Origin: Piezodorus guildinii
Lineage: Eukaryota; Arthropoda; Insecta; Hemiptera; Pentatomidae
Assembly (NCBI GenBank): GCA_023052935.1
Contig: CM041298.1
Span: forward strand, 114,098,977 to 114,162,976
Direction: 5' to 3'
Length of the DNA stretch: 64,000 nucleotides
The position numbers were made by a program, and so were the translations under genes. Within the stretch, counting starts at the first letter, position 1, and each line of letters starts with the position of its first letter. A model generated the notes under the pieces. That model made no database searches and had not been told where the DNA came from. It worked only from the letters and a program-made list of their open reading frames with translations. Shown one piece after another: positions 54,096-63,194 of this stretch.

Positions 54096-54340
54096 AATTT
54101 CAAGAATAACCAGCAAATAAATAATAGAACAGATTTACTTATCCAGTTATCATTTTGAAGGGTAAATTCAACAGCAAATATTTGAAATTATTATCTTTTC
54201 AAAGATGCAAGATTAAATTATATGTATGTTTAAAGAAGAATAGTTTTTTGTTTTTGAAAACTGTATACATACATGCATATGTTTGTGTGTGTATATTTAT
54301 TTATTTTATCTGATTATTTTTTTCTATTGTACATAATTTT

Positions 54341-55238
54341 TACTTTCACTTACTATATATAGTAAGGGAAAGTATTGCGATCGTGAACATTGTCGAATTC
54401 CAGTTTTCAACGGAAATACACGTTTTAGTGTCTCCTGAGTCCAAATAACCAAGGCCCGCAATAAGGCCTGTGTGTGTGTGTGTGTGGGGTTACTCCCGGG
54501 TGGAAACGGTAAGTTCTATGAAACTGAAATTTCAAATTTAAGACAAATATACGCCCGAAACGTTACAAAACCTTTTTCATCAAAATGGGCTTACCAGAAG
54601 AGTCACTTTATACTATGCATTTTGCACATTTTTTCGATTTTCTTGAAAACGGTTCCGACGATTTGGATTAAACTCACTATATCGATGTAAAATTTAACGG
54701 GCTTTAATATGATGTAGGTTTCTTTCTGGTTGAAATGGTCTGACAGGGCTGCAATGCCGATATTATAAACTTTCATCCTGTGAACTATCTTTAATTTTGT
54801 AGATTCTATAAAAATAAGTATATTATCTTGTTGCCACTGATGAAAAACAGGTAAATATATAAATTGAATTAATTTGATAATCAACTAAAGGAGAAAACAG
54901 AAAAAATATTTTTTAATGCAATTTTTCGTTTTTGAATATAAGAATAGTAATATATATGTATGATATATCGTTGGAATGATAAAGATTTCAGACAAAAATA
55001 TTATCTCATACACAAGCTTTTAAAAGTTAATAGAGAGTGATAAAAAGCCAAGAAAACTAACTGATTATTATAGATATTAATATAATCCATTTTTTAATAA
55101 AACACATGTTTCTATAGAAATTCAATTTAATTAATTATTTAATAGTTTCACGTATTTTTATCTCTAATTGTATTTGAAAATTCTTTCATTGATTTTAAAA
55201 ATGGAGGTAAGTGAAAGTTGAGTGTTGCCCGCGCCAGA
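54341..55238 (-). mobile_element. Helitron-like non-autonomous element, full copy
   Basis: Left end TACTTTCACTTACTATATAT with AGTAAGGGAAAGTATTGCGA; right end TCTGGCGCGGGCAACACTCA (reverse). All internal blocks are present, (GT)n at 54468-54485. One of the best-preserved copies. Confidence 0.86.
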
Positions 55239-55550
55239 TTTTTTTTTCTCATGTTAACATACATTTAGTTTTCTGGTTTGTACATTTTTATTATAATTTA
55301 GCTTTCAAGTTATTTTATTTGCCCATGTTATTAGTTTAATTCTTTTCTGTTTTTCAGTCATTTTACTCCAAGTTTTAAGTCCACCTTTTAATTTCCTGTT
55401 TTGAAGAATTATAATTATTATTATATCTGTCAATCAATTTAAAATTGTCCAATTTTCATTAATTTTGCCGCTCGAAATTTTTGATTTTCGTGATTTTTTG
55501 ACCAGTTGTTCTCTATCCTTTCTTGAATATAAATCCATAAATAAAAAAAA
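55239..55550. other. AT-rich spacer
   Basis: No assignment. Confidence 0.4.
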
Positions 55551-56165
55551 TTCAAGCTAATACTTTTAGTGTTGCAGCCGTTTTAAGTCTGCTTTACGGG
55601 CAAAAACATGTGATGGAAAAATCTTTCTGATTCCTGTAATTTTTTAGATATCAAATCAAAAACAAAAATTAACAATAAGATAAGAACAGGCTTTGTATTT
55701 TTTGTCCTTATGACTCATTTCCTAATTATTGAAGAAAGTTGTTTAAAAATATTCGAAAATGAATAAAAAACTAGATTTTTAACGAGATGAAAGTATACAA
55801 AGGAAAAGAGATTTACTTTTAATTATTTTTTCTTATATAGCTTAATCATAGTCCTACTTACAGTAAAAATTTCGATCTTGAGAGCATAGTCCTTTTTTGA
55901 ATATGAATTTTCAATAATTTTCAAACTTGGCGAAAATTCATTTTTCGCGATGTTTATACAGAAATATCTCAAAAGGGAGTGAGTGAAAAATTATGAAACT
56001 TATACAGATTACTCATATATAAGATGAGTCTAAGTGGCTGAGACTAAGCTGGTTCCGGAGTTATAAAATTCTATTAACTGTTAAAATAACGTTTTCTTTA
56101 AAAATTATTAACTCTGGTAATTTTGCATATTTAAGAAAAAACAAAAACTAGATTTAATATTTTTT
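55551..56165. repeat. R4 tandem repeat, copy 1 (uninterrupted)
   Basis: Contains GGGCAAAAACATGTGATGGA, GATTCCTGTAATTTTTTAGA, TGTCCTTATGACTCATTTCC, GGTTCCGGAGTTATAAAATT and AAACAAAAACTAGATTT. The same order recurs in copy 2. Period about 606 bp once the insertion in copy 2 is removed. Non-coding, class unknown. Confidence 0.8.
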
Positions 56166-56569
56166 TCTAGTCAATACTTTCGTGTTAGTGCCGTACTAAA
56201 TCAGCTTTACGCGCAAAAACATGTGATGGAAAAATATTTCTAACTAGCTGTGTCACGCAGCTTTGCTCGCGAATATTGCATTTCGTATTAATTTATGTGC
56301 GTTTATGGGGAGATTGGCTATAATAAATATCAACTATCAGCTACTCTTTGTTATCATTTAAAGCCCGATCTTGACTTCTTCCTGTCAAATTTACAATAGC
56401 AAACCAGTAGAAGTGGTTATACCCATAATCACTTAATATGTAAAAATAATCGTCACAAACCATTTTTAAAAAATAAATAACAATTGAATATATTTTCATA
56501 GGAACCTACACTCGAAACAGATATGAAACGCAATATACTTAAAAGGGTCGGTCACCTGTATTTAGTGAC

Positions 56570-56772
56570 CAGCCAGGTGCCCTTAAGATTTTTTAATGAG
56601 AGAAAAAAACAACCTTAGTTATGCCATCTTTCGAAGGGGACGTAAAATGGTGGTCCCAAGCCTTTGCGATTCCATGAACTCGTTAAAGATCTCTACCCTA
56701 ACTAAACTTGGAGAGGAAAAAATTAGTCATCATATGATTAGGCATAGTAGTATAAAAGTGACGTTAAGTACT
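56570..56772 (+). mobile_element. SINE-1, head-degraded copy
   Basis: CTTAGTTATGCCATCTTTCG, AAGGGGACGTAAAATGGTGG, TCCCAAGCCTTTGCG, GATTAGGCATAGTAGTATAA, GTGACGTTAAGTA. The tRNA head is reduced to CAGCCAGGTGCCC. Abuts RTE-2 directly. Confidence 0.7.
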
Positions 56773-57312
56773 CCCCAGTAGCCTCATCTCTCTTCGGACC
56801 AAATATTTTAGTACCTTATTTTCTAAAACCTTTAGTCCTTGTCCGTCCTTCAAAGTAAGCGGCCACGTTTCACCGTAGGAAGAATAACAGTTTTATAAAT
56901 TCTAACCTTTAAGTTTTTAGACAGAAGCTAAGTAATTTCGCAACTGAATTATAACACGCATTTCCCGCGTTTAACCAGGACTTTATTTCCTCCTGGATTT
57001 TTTTTTTTCGTTATCATTCAACCTAAATACTTAAATGTCTCTACGTGTTCAAAAGTATACCCTGAAATATCAATATCACTATGATCGCGACTGTCTCTGC
57101 TACAAATAATATATTTTGTCTTTTCGGTATTTATTTCGAGTCCTATTTCTTTACCGGTTTTTATTAACGGACTTGTATTTAGTTGTTTAGTTTCCGTGTC
57201 TTCCTTTAGCAGTACGAAATCATCGGCGTATCCCAGAACCGGAATTTTATTACCCAAATTTAAACCTTCTTAGTACATGTCACCTTTTCTTTGATATATT
57301 CTAAAGCTACTT
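56773..57312 (-). pseudogene. RTE-2 LINE, fragment lacking both ends
   Basis: Minus strand: GNKIPVLGYADDFVLLKEDT (YADD motif), LIKTGKEIGLEINTEKTKYI, GYTFEHVETFKYLG, then a frame change and KDGQGLKVLENKVLK-like and GPKRDEATG sequence. The usual C-terminus and TTA tail are missing; it ends at the SINE-1 edge. Confidence 0.8.
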
Positions 57313-57981
57313 CATCTGCATCAATTTCTGTTATTATGATTGCTATTAAGAAGTTTTTAAAAGAATATACTACCAGTAGTTTCTGAGATTAGCGCGTTCA
57401 AACAAACAAACTCTTTAGCTTTATAATATTAGTATAGATTCCTGTAATGCTTTATATATCAAATTAAAACAATAATTAAAAATAAGATAACAAAATGTTT
57501 TGTATTTTTTGTCCTTATGACTTATTCCCTAAATAGTGAAGAATGTTGTTCAAAAAATTCTCGAAAATGACTAAAAAAACTAGACTTTTAGCGAGATAAA
57601 AGTATATAAATGAAAATAGACTGGTCTTTGATTATTTTTTCCCTTTATAGCTTAGTCATAGTCCTACTTGCTGTAAAAATTTCGATCTTGAGAACAGAGT
57701 TCTTTTTTTGTATATGAATTTTCAAAATTAGGGAAAATTCATTTTTTTACGGAAATATCTCAAAAGGGACTTTTATTATAATTATGAAACTTATACAGAT
57801 TACTCATCTATTAGATGAATTTTAGTGGTATAAATTTGGTCTTTGAGACTAAACTGGTTCCGGAGTTATAAAATTCTATTAACTGTAAATATAACGTTTT
57901 CTTTAAAACATATTAACTCCGATAATTTTGCATATTTAAGAACCAAACAAAAACTAGATTTATCCTTTTTCACGCAGCCCT

Positions 57982-58050
57982 TTTTGAGATATATTTACGT
58001 GTAAATATCGCGAAAAATTAATTTTCGCCAATTTTGAAAATTCATATAAA
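57982..58050 (-). repeat. R4, inverted scrap
   Basis: CCTTTTTGAGATATATTTAC ... CGCGAAAAATTAATTTTCGC CAATTTTGAAAATTCATAT is the reverse complement of the CAAACTTGGCGAAAATTC ... CTCAAAAGGGA part of R4 copy 1 (55922-55980). Confidence 0.7.
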
Positions 58051-58079
58051 AAAAAAAGAAAAAAAGAAAAGACTATGAT

Positions 58080-58400
58080 GTTTTACGATTTCAAATGGAT
58101 AGACAAGAAAAGCTAAAAAAAATTTTACATATTCTTAAAAACTTATAAAAGATGTGTTTCCTCCATAACTCGGTTATTTTTAAGATATAGAAAAAATTAA
58201 AAGTTTTCTCTAATCTGGATTATTTATTTGATTTAATTTAAAAAGGATTATACGAAAAGGAAAGAGTAAAGAAGAAGATTTATTTTTTATAAATCCGACT
58301 GATGTGCGGATTTATCAACACCAAATAAATAGCCTAAAAAACCAAAAACAAATCTAATATGGCCTTCAAAACTTCTAAAAGATGCTGGGTACTATATTTT
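58080..58400 (-). repeat. R3-related, divergent
   Basis: CTTATAAAAGATGTGTTTCC and CATAACTCGGTTATTTTTAA are the reverse of R3 blocks at 46.75-46.80 kb. Confidence 0.45.
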
Positions 58401-58436
58401 TAAAATAATAGTAATGTATAATAATAATATAAAAAA

Positions 58437-58868
58437 TCTGGTGCGGTAAATGCACGACTTTCACTTACCTCCGTTTTAAAAATCGATTAAAGAATTTTCA
58501 AATACAGTTAGAGATAAAAATTAGTGAAACTATTAAATAATTAAATCAATTGAATTTCTATAGAAACACGTGTATTATTAAAAAATCGATTATATTAATA
58601 TCTAAAATAATCAGTTAGTTTTATCGGCTTTTTATCACTCTCTATTACCTTTAAGAGCTTGTGTATGAGATAATACTTTTTCTAAAATCTTTAGCTTTCC
58701 AACGGTATATTATACATGTATATTACTGTTCTTATGTTAAAAACAAAAAATTGCATTAAAAAAGTATTTTTTCAGTTTTTTTCCTTTAATTGGGTATCGA
58801 ATTCATTCAACTTATATATTTACCTGTTTTTCATCAGTGGTAACAAGATAATATATTTATTTTTATAG

Positions 58869-58910
<42 letters not shown>

Positions 58911-59060
58911 TACAAACACAAACACACACACAGACCTTTTTGCGGGACTTGGTTTTTTGGACTCAGGAGACCCTAAAACGTGTATTTCCGTTGAAAACTG
59001 GAATTCGAAAATATTAACGATCGCAATACTTTCCCTTACTATATATAGTAAGTAAATGTA
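58437..59060 (+). mobile_element. Helitron-like element, internally deleted
   Basis: Starts TCTGGTGCGGTAAATGCACG ACTTTCACTTACC; ends TTACTATATATAGTAAGTAA ATGTA. Joined at about 58868 to a long (CA)n (58868-58933), so the middle third is gone. Both termini are intact. Confidence 0.82.
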
Positions 59061-59444
59061 AAAATGAATAATACCCGATACGCTAAACAGTGTTTCCTAA
59101 AATTGATGGAGCTAGATATTAGTAATAATAGATTGAATAAGAAGCAACTGGGTCACGCAGTTAAGGATATTACTCGAGAGTTTAAGGATTTTTTATTCAT
59201 TACTACTTAATAACCCAGTAAATATTAATACCAGATGGAGGGAGATTTAGGAGAGCTACTGCAAATACATAAAAATTAAAGATATAGCCAGGCTCCTAGA
59301 ATCGGCCTATAGACCGTGGTTCAATACGGTCTGTGCTAACACGGATCTGCCGAAGAGCTACCCAATGTTGGGCTTTAACATTGCGTATATTAGGACATTA
59401 TCCCAGATCAGGCTGTCAGGAAAGTCTCGGGTTTAGCACTTATA
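59061..59444. other. unassigned spacer
   Basis: 59150-59440 is less AT-rich, no recognisable coding. Confidence 0.35.
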
Positions 59445-59695
59445 GAGATTCGTTCTGCTTCACGGGCAACGGCTGTGCAATGAGGCCTAGATCACGCTCG
59501 ATTTTTTTCCCAGTTATGGATACCCACGTTGTAGATATAACTTAGTGTACCCCAGCAGGGTCTCTTTACACCAGGATAACTCCTAGACTAAAATAACGGA
59601 ATAAATAATTCTGCCGCAGTCGGGGTTCGAACCTGGGACCGGAGAATAGTAGACCAGTGCTCTATCAACTAGGTCACGCCGATCCTGTCGATTTT
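59445..59695 (-). mobile_element. SINE-2, head-to-head partner 1
   Basis: On the minus strand from 59690: GATCGGCGTGACCTAGTTGA, TAGAGCAC (box A) and GGTTCGAACCCC (box B), then body to GGCCTCATTGCACAGCCGTT. An excellent tRNA-like promoter. Confidence 0.8.
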
Positions 59696-59696
59696 C

Positions 59697-59975
59697 GGGA
59701 GCGGCGTGGCCAAATGGGTAAAGCACAAGTCTTCTGTTCTCCAGGTCCTGGGTTTGAATCTCGGCGGAGGCAGAATATTATTTATTTTGTTAATTCTGCC
59801 GTGAGGCGACCCTAGAGTATACCCTCCTGGGGTAGACCCAGCCTGTCTACTCAAAAAGGCCTATCAAGGCCTAACTAATCACCTCATTACAGCCGTTGGC
59901 CTAGAAACAGTTCGAATCTCTATACGTACTGAGCCCAAGACCATACATGGGCTGTAGAGGTACAGCTTTTTTATT
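59697..59975 (+). mobile_element. SINE-2, head-to-head partner 2
   Basis: GGAGCGGCGTGGCCAAATGG, GTAAAGCACA, box B GGGTTTGAATC, GTATACCCTCCTGGGGTAGA, CACCTCATTACAGCCGTTGG, ending GAGCCCAAGACCATACATGG GCT and an AT-rich tail. Confidence 0.8.
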
Positions 59976-60064
59976 TTATTATAAAGCAGACGCCACTAAC
60001 AGGCCTTAGTCAAAAAGTGTATGTGGTAAATATAGCTTTAAAACAATAAATTGTAAAAAATAAA

Positions 60065-60345
60065 ATTTTATATTTTAGAAACGTACATGCCTGAAAGGTT
60101 ACAAATAAATTTTCATCAGCCAACCCAAAGAACCACTTAATACAATGCATTTTGCAGGTTTTTACGATTTTCTTAAAAACTGGTCAAAGCTATTTTCATT
60201 AACTTCGCTATACGATATCTATGTAAAATTAAATAGGCTTTAATGTCATGGAGGATTGATTCCGATTAAGATAGTCTGACAAGGCGTAAATTACGAATAT
60301 GAAACTTTCGCTCTTAAAAGTTCCATTCATTTAGTTGATTTAAAA
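60065..60345 (-). mobile_element. Helitron-like element, middle fragment
   Basis: GTACATGCCTGAAAGGTTAC, CCACTTAATACAATGCATTT, TTTTACGATTTTCTTAAAAA, CTGACAAGGCGTAAATTACG. Both termini are missing. Confidence 0.6.
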
Positions 60346-60985
60346 AAACATTGAAAATTATTACACAATGTTTTATTATTTCCAAATAACAAAATTAGGG
60401 TATAACTGTTTATATAGTTGTTGATAGACAATTAAGTAATATGAAAAGCAATAATTCAAAACGCAATATCTAAGCTGGTTGTTAACCAAATTCAATGATT
60501 CTTTTTTCATTTAGTCCAAAATTTAATTCTCTATTAAATCGCACTAAAAGGAAAACATTTATTCATTAGGAGAAACGGATTTTTTTTATTCGTTGTTGTT
60601 TATTTATTTAACGTCACTTTATGCTACTATAGCTAATCGGACGATGCTACAGTGGGAGTCCAAAATTTTACCTATCCTGGTTTTATTAGGATAGGGATCT
60701 TTAACGAGTACCTGACATCGCACAGGCTCGGGACCACCTTTTAACGTCCCCTTCGAAGGACGGCATAACTTTAACTTTACTCCCTTTAAAAAATCCTAGG
60801 TCCTCCTGCGGGTTTTTACCCGTGACCTTTGGCATAGGAGACTGTTATGTTAGCCACCCAGCTACGAGTGATCCCCTTTTTTATTCGTTATTCGGATTCT
60901 ACGCATCTTGAAATGTAAGCTCTCAAATATTGAGCAGAGATAATTTTTTTTTCTTTTTGGTCGGTTAAAAAGGTTGGTTATTGAA
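60346..60985 (+). repeat. R3, interrupted by SINE-1
   Basis: TAACAAAATTAGGGTATAAC, GAAAAGCAATAATTCAAAAC and CTATTAAATCG before the SINE; ATTCGGATTCTACGCATCTT, CTCAAATATTGAGCAGAG and TTGGTCGGTTAAAAAGG after it. Matches 37070-37800. Confidence 0.7.
60595..60876 (-). mobile_element. SINE-1, full-length with 13-bp TSD
   Basis: TSD ttttttattcgtt at 60582-60594 and 60877-60889, giving a 282-bp element. On the minus strand it begins GGGGATCACTCGTAGCTGGG (box A region), has degraded box B (CACGGGTAAAAACC), central block GTCCTTCGAAGGGGACGTTA and tail AAATAAATAAACAAC. This copy defines the family's ends. Confidence 0.88.
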
Positions 60986-61049
60986 AATAATAATACAAAA
61001 TTAATCATACAATTTTATAATGATTGATTAACAAAATCGAGTTTTCATA

Positions 61050-61395
61050 AAAAAATACACGTGTTAGGGTCACTTGAATGGTGTATGGTAAGCCTAGCTC
61101 GAAAGAGACCAATCCCATAAAAGTGAAATTTTATATTTTAGAAGCTTATAAGCCTGATTAGTCACAGAAACTGTTTCAACCAAGTCAGCAAACTAGAAAA
61201 GCCCCTTTATACTATGCGTTTGGCTCATTTTAGGATTTTCTCAAAAACAGCTGCAAGGATTTTAATGATACTCGCTTTATCAATGTAAAATTTAATATAA
61301 TTTAATATCCTTTAGGTTTTATTTTGATTGAAATAGTCTGTCAGGACTTAAATGGTGGTATTTAAAGTCTGCTTCCTCTCATGTACCTTGTAGAT
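61050..61395 (-). mobile_element. Helitron-like element, middle fragment
   Basis: AAAAAATACACGTGTTAGGG to TCTCATGTACCTTGTAGATT; the hairpin and 5' end are missing. It abuts, in opposite orientation, the next copy. Confidence 0.62.
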
Positions 61396-61408
61396 TGTAA
61401 AAAAAAAA

Positions 61409-62330
61409 TCTGGTGCGTCCAACACACAACGTTCACTGACCTCCGTCGTTAAAATAAATGTAAGAATTTTTAAATTCATTTAGAGATAAAAATAAATCGC
61501 GAAAAAATTATTTAAAATGAATTTTAATAGAAACATGTGTTATATAACCTATTATATGTTTATCTACAAAAATCAGTAATATTTATCGGCTTTTCATCAC
61601 TCTCCATTAGCCTTTACAAATCCGTGTATTAGATAATATTTTTTCTAAAATCTTTAGCTATCCAACGGTATATTATACGTCTATTTTACTATGCTTATGT
61701 TTAAAAACACCAAAAACGCTTAACAAATATTTTTTTGCTATTTTCTCCTCAAATGGGCGCGTAAAGTTGTTGGGCTTAGTGAGGAACGGATTCCGAGAAA
61801 GTTGGTATTCTCTGAACCGACTGGTAGGCGTCGGAAAGGTAGGCCGAAGCGTCGATGGGAGGATTGCATTAAGGCTGATCTCGGGGGCTTGGGCTTGACC
61901 GGTGAACATTGGACGAGTCTGTGCAGGCGAAGTTTGGTGGTATCGGCATCGAACCTTCGGGTTCGGTAAGCCTATTATTATTATTTTCTCCTTTAGTTGA
62001 ATACGAAATTGGTTCAACCTTTATATTTACCTGTTTTTTATCAATGATCCCAATATTATATGGTTATTTAAAAACAAATTTAAAATATCGGCATTTAAGC
62101 CCTGTTAGAGTATTTCAATCATAATGATACCTACACCAAATCAAAACCCATCAAAATTTACATCTAGTTTGATTAGAATCGTTAGAGCTGTTTATGAGAA
62201 AATTGTTGAAATGTGCAAAATGCTTGGTGTAAAAGTGGCTCTTCTGGTTAGCTTATTTTGAAGAAAAATCTGCTGATCTCGGGCGTATAGTTTCGTATGG
62301 GTTTTCGTTTCGATGTGTTGAACGAATTCG
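61409..62330 (+). mobile_element. Helitron-like element interrupted by RTE-2
   Basis: Starts TCTGGTGCGTCCAACACACA, runs to TTTTTTTGCTATTTTCTCCT, is interrupted by 233 bp of RTE-2 and resumes TTAGTTGAATACGAAATTGG to CTGATCTCGGGCGTATAG. The hairpin end is missing. Confidence 0.82.
61750..61982 (+). pseudogene. RTE-2 LINE, last 77 codons, 10-bp TSD
   Basis: An uninterrupted frame KWARKVVGLSEERIPRKLVF, SEPTGRRRKGRPKRRWEDCI, KADLGGLGLTGEHWTSLCRR, SLVVSASNLRVR and stop, followed by CCTATTATTATTATT. TSD attttctcct at 61740-61749 and 61983-61992. It is the cleanest view of the RTE-2 C-terminus. Confidence 0.92.
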
Positions 62331-62339
62331 ATTGCTTAC

Positions 62340-62665
62340 CTGGAGATGAATTTTGGTTTTTAGATAAATTTTATTTTACCGACCATTAGAAGACTAATAT
62401 ACATGTATAATATACCGTTGGAAAGCTAAAGATTTGAAAAACAAATATATATATTCTCACAAACAAAGTTATTGAAAAGTGGCGGATCGGCCATGGTTAC
62501 TGTACATAAGGATTCTATACCATGACATTATTTAATCTGAAACATATGTTCGTAACGAAACTGAATATTATTCTTCAAATTTGTTTCAACTCTACTTTAT
62601 TTAATAGTTCTAAAATTTAACTAAACAACGGAAGTAAGTGATAATCGTGTGTTCCTCGCTCCAGA
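62340..62665 (-). mobile_element. Helitron-like element, divergent 5' part
   Basis: ACATGTATAATATACCGTTG, AAAGCTAAAGATTT and the terminus GTAAGTGATAATCGTGTGTT CCTCGCTCCAGA. Similar in divergence to 47860-48391. Confidence 0.62.
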
Positions 62666-63052
62666 TTTTCATTTCTAGTTGATCATGGTTCTAAATTTTT
62701 TATGTTTCTGTTTAGATATACAATTCATAAATTAAATGTTTTATATAATATTTTATCTTCGGGACCAGAGCATTTCCTATTTCGGACGCACTGCACGCCT
62801 TATGACTTTGGTAGTAAGAGAAATAATTCCACATATGCTATTGATGGAAATATCTGGAAGGAGTAAGTTACAGGACCGCATTGGAGGATTTATTACAGGT
62901 TTCTTTATTGCCCAATATAACTGCCTCTTAGATCGTAATACTTAAACTTTACTACTCGTAATGAAACCAATTTATTTTTATCGCCCTACAAACTCTAAAT
63001 ACGCGTTAATTATAACTGTTTATATTTACAATAAATTTCGTAATTAATTCTT

Positions 63053-63056
<4 letters not shown>
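62666..63056. other. unassigned spacer
   Basis: A short frame at 62736-62945 has no recognisable motif. Nothing assigned. Confidence 0.35.

Positions 63057-63105
<49 letters not shown>
63057..63105. repeat. (TA)n microsatellite
   Basis: About 24 TA units. Confidence 0.95.
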
Positions 63106-63110
<5 letters not shown>

Positions 63111-63114
63111 TATT

Positions 63115-63192
63115 ATATATAATAGAATAGAAAACAAAAATATTCTGAGACTAGGTCCCCTAAGAATAACAGTTATGTACAATTGAAATTTA
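63115..63192 (-). mobile_element. CR1/L2-like LINE 3' tail hosting the mariner
   Basis: On the minus strand TTATTCTTAGGGGACCTAGT, CTCAGAATA and a TTCTAT-type tail, equivalent to 24000-24084. Mariner copy 2 lies directly upstream (minus sense) in the UTR. Confidence 0.7.
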
Positions 63193-63194
63193 TA

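Larger units (their letters stand above)
56246..57428 (+). mobile_element. composite insertion resembling a widespread insect repeat
   Basis: Edges AACTAGCTGTGTCACGCAGC and GCGTTCAAACAAACAAACTC, TTTATAATATTAGTATAGA recall a very common insect repeat that starts with ACTAGCTG..CCGCG and ends TTAGTATAGAT (from memory; family name not asserted). Inside it are SINE-1 (56570-56772) and RTE-2 (56773-57312). Confidence 0.5.
56166..57960. repeat. R4 tandem repeat, copy 2 (interrupted)
   Basis: Left piece 56166-56245 (CGCAAAAACATGTGATGGAA), right piece 57429-57960 (TTCCTGTAATGCTTTATATA to AACAAAAACTAGATTTAT), separated by a ~1.18 kb insertion at exactly the point that is unbroken in copy 1. Confidence 0.78.
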
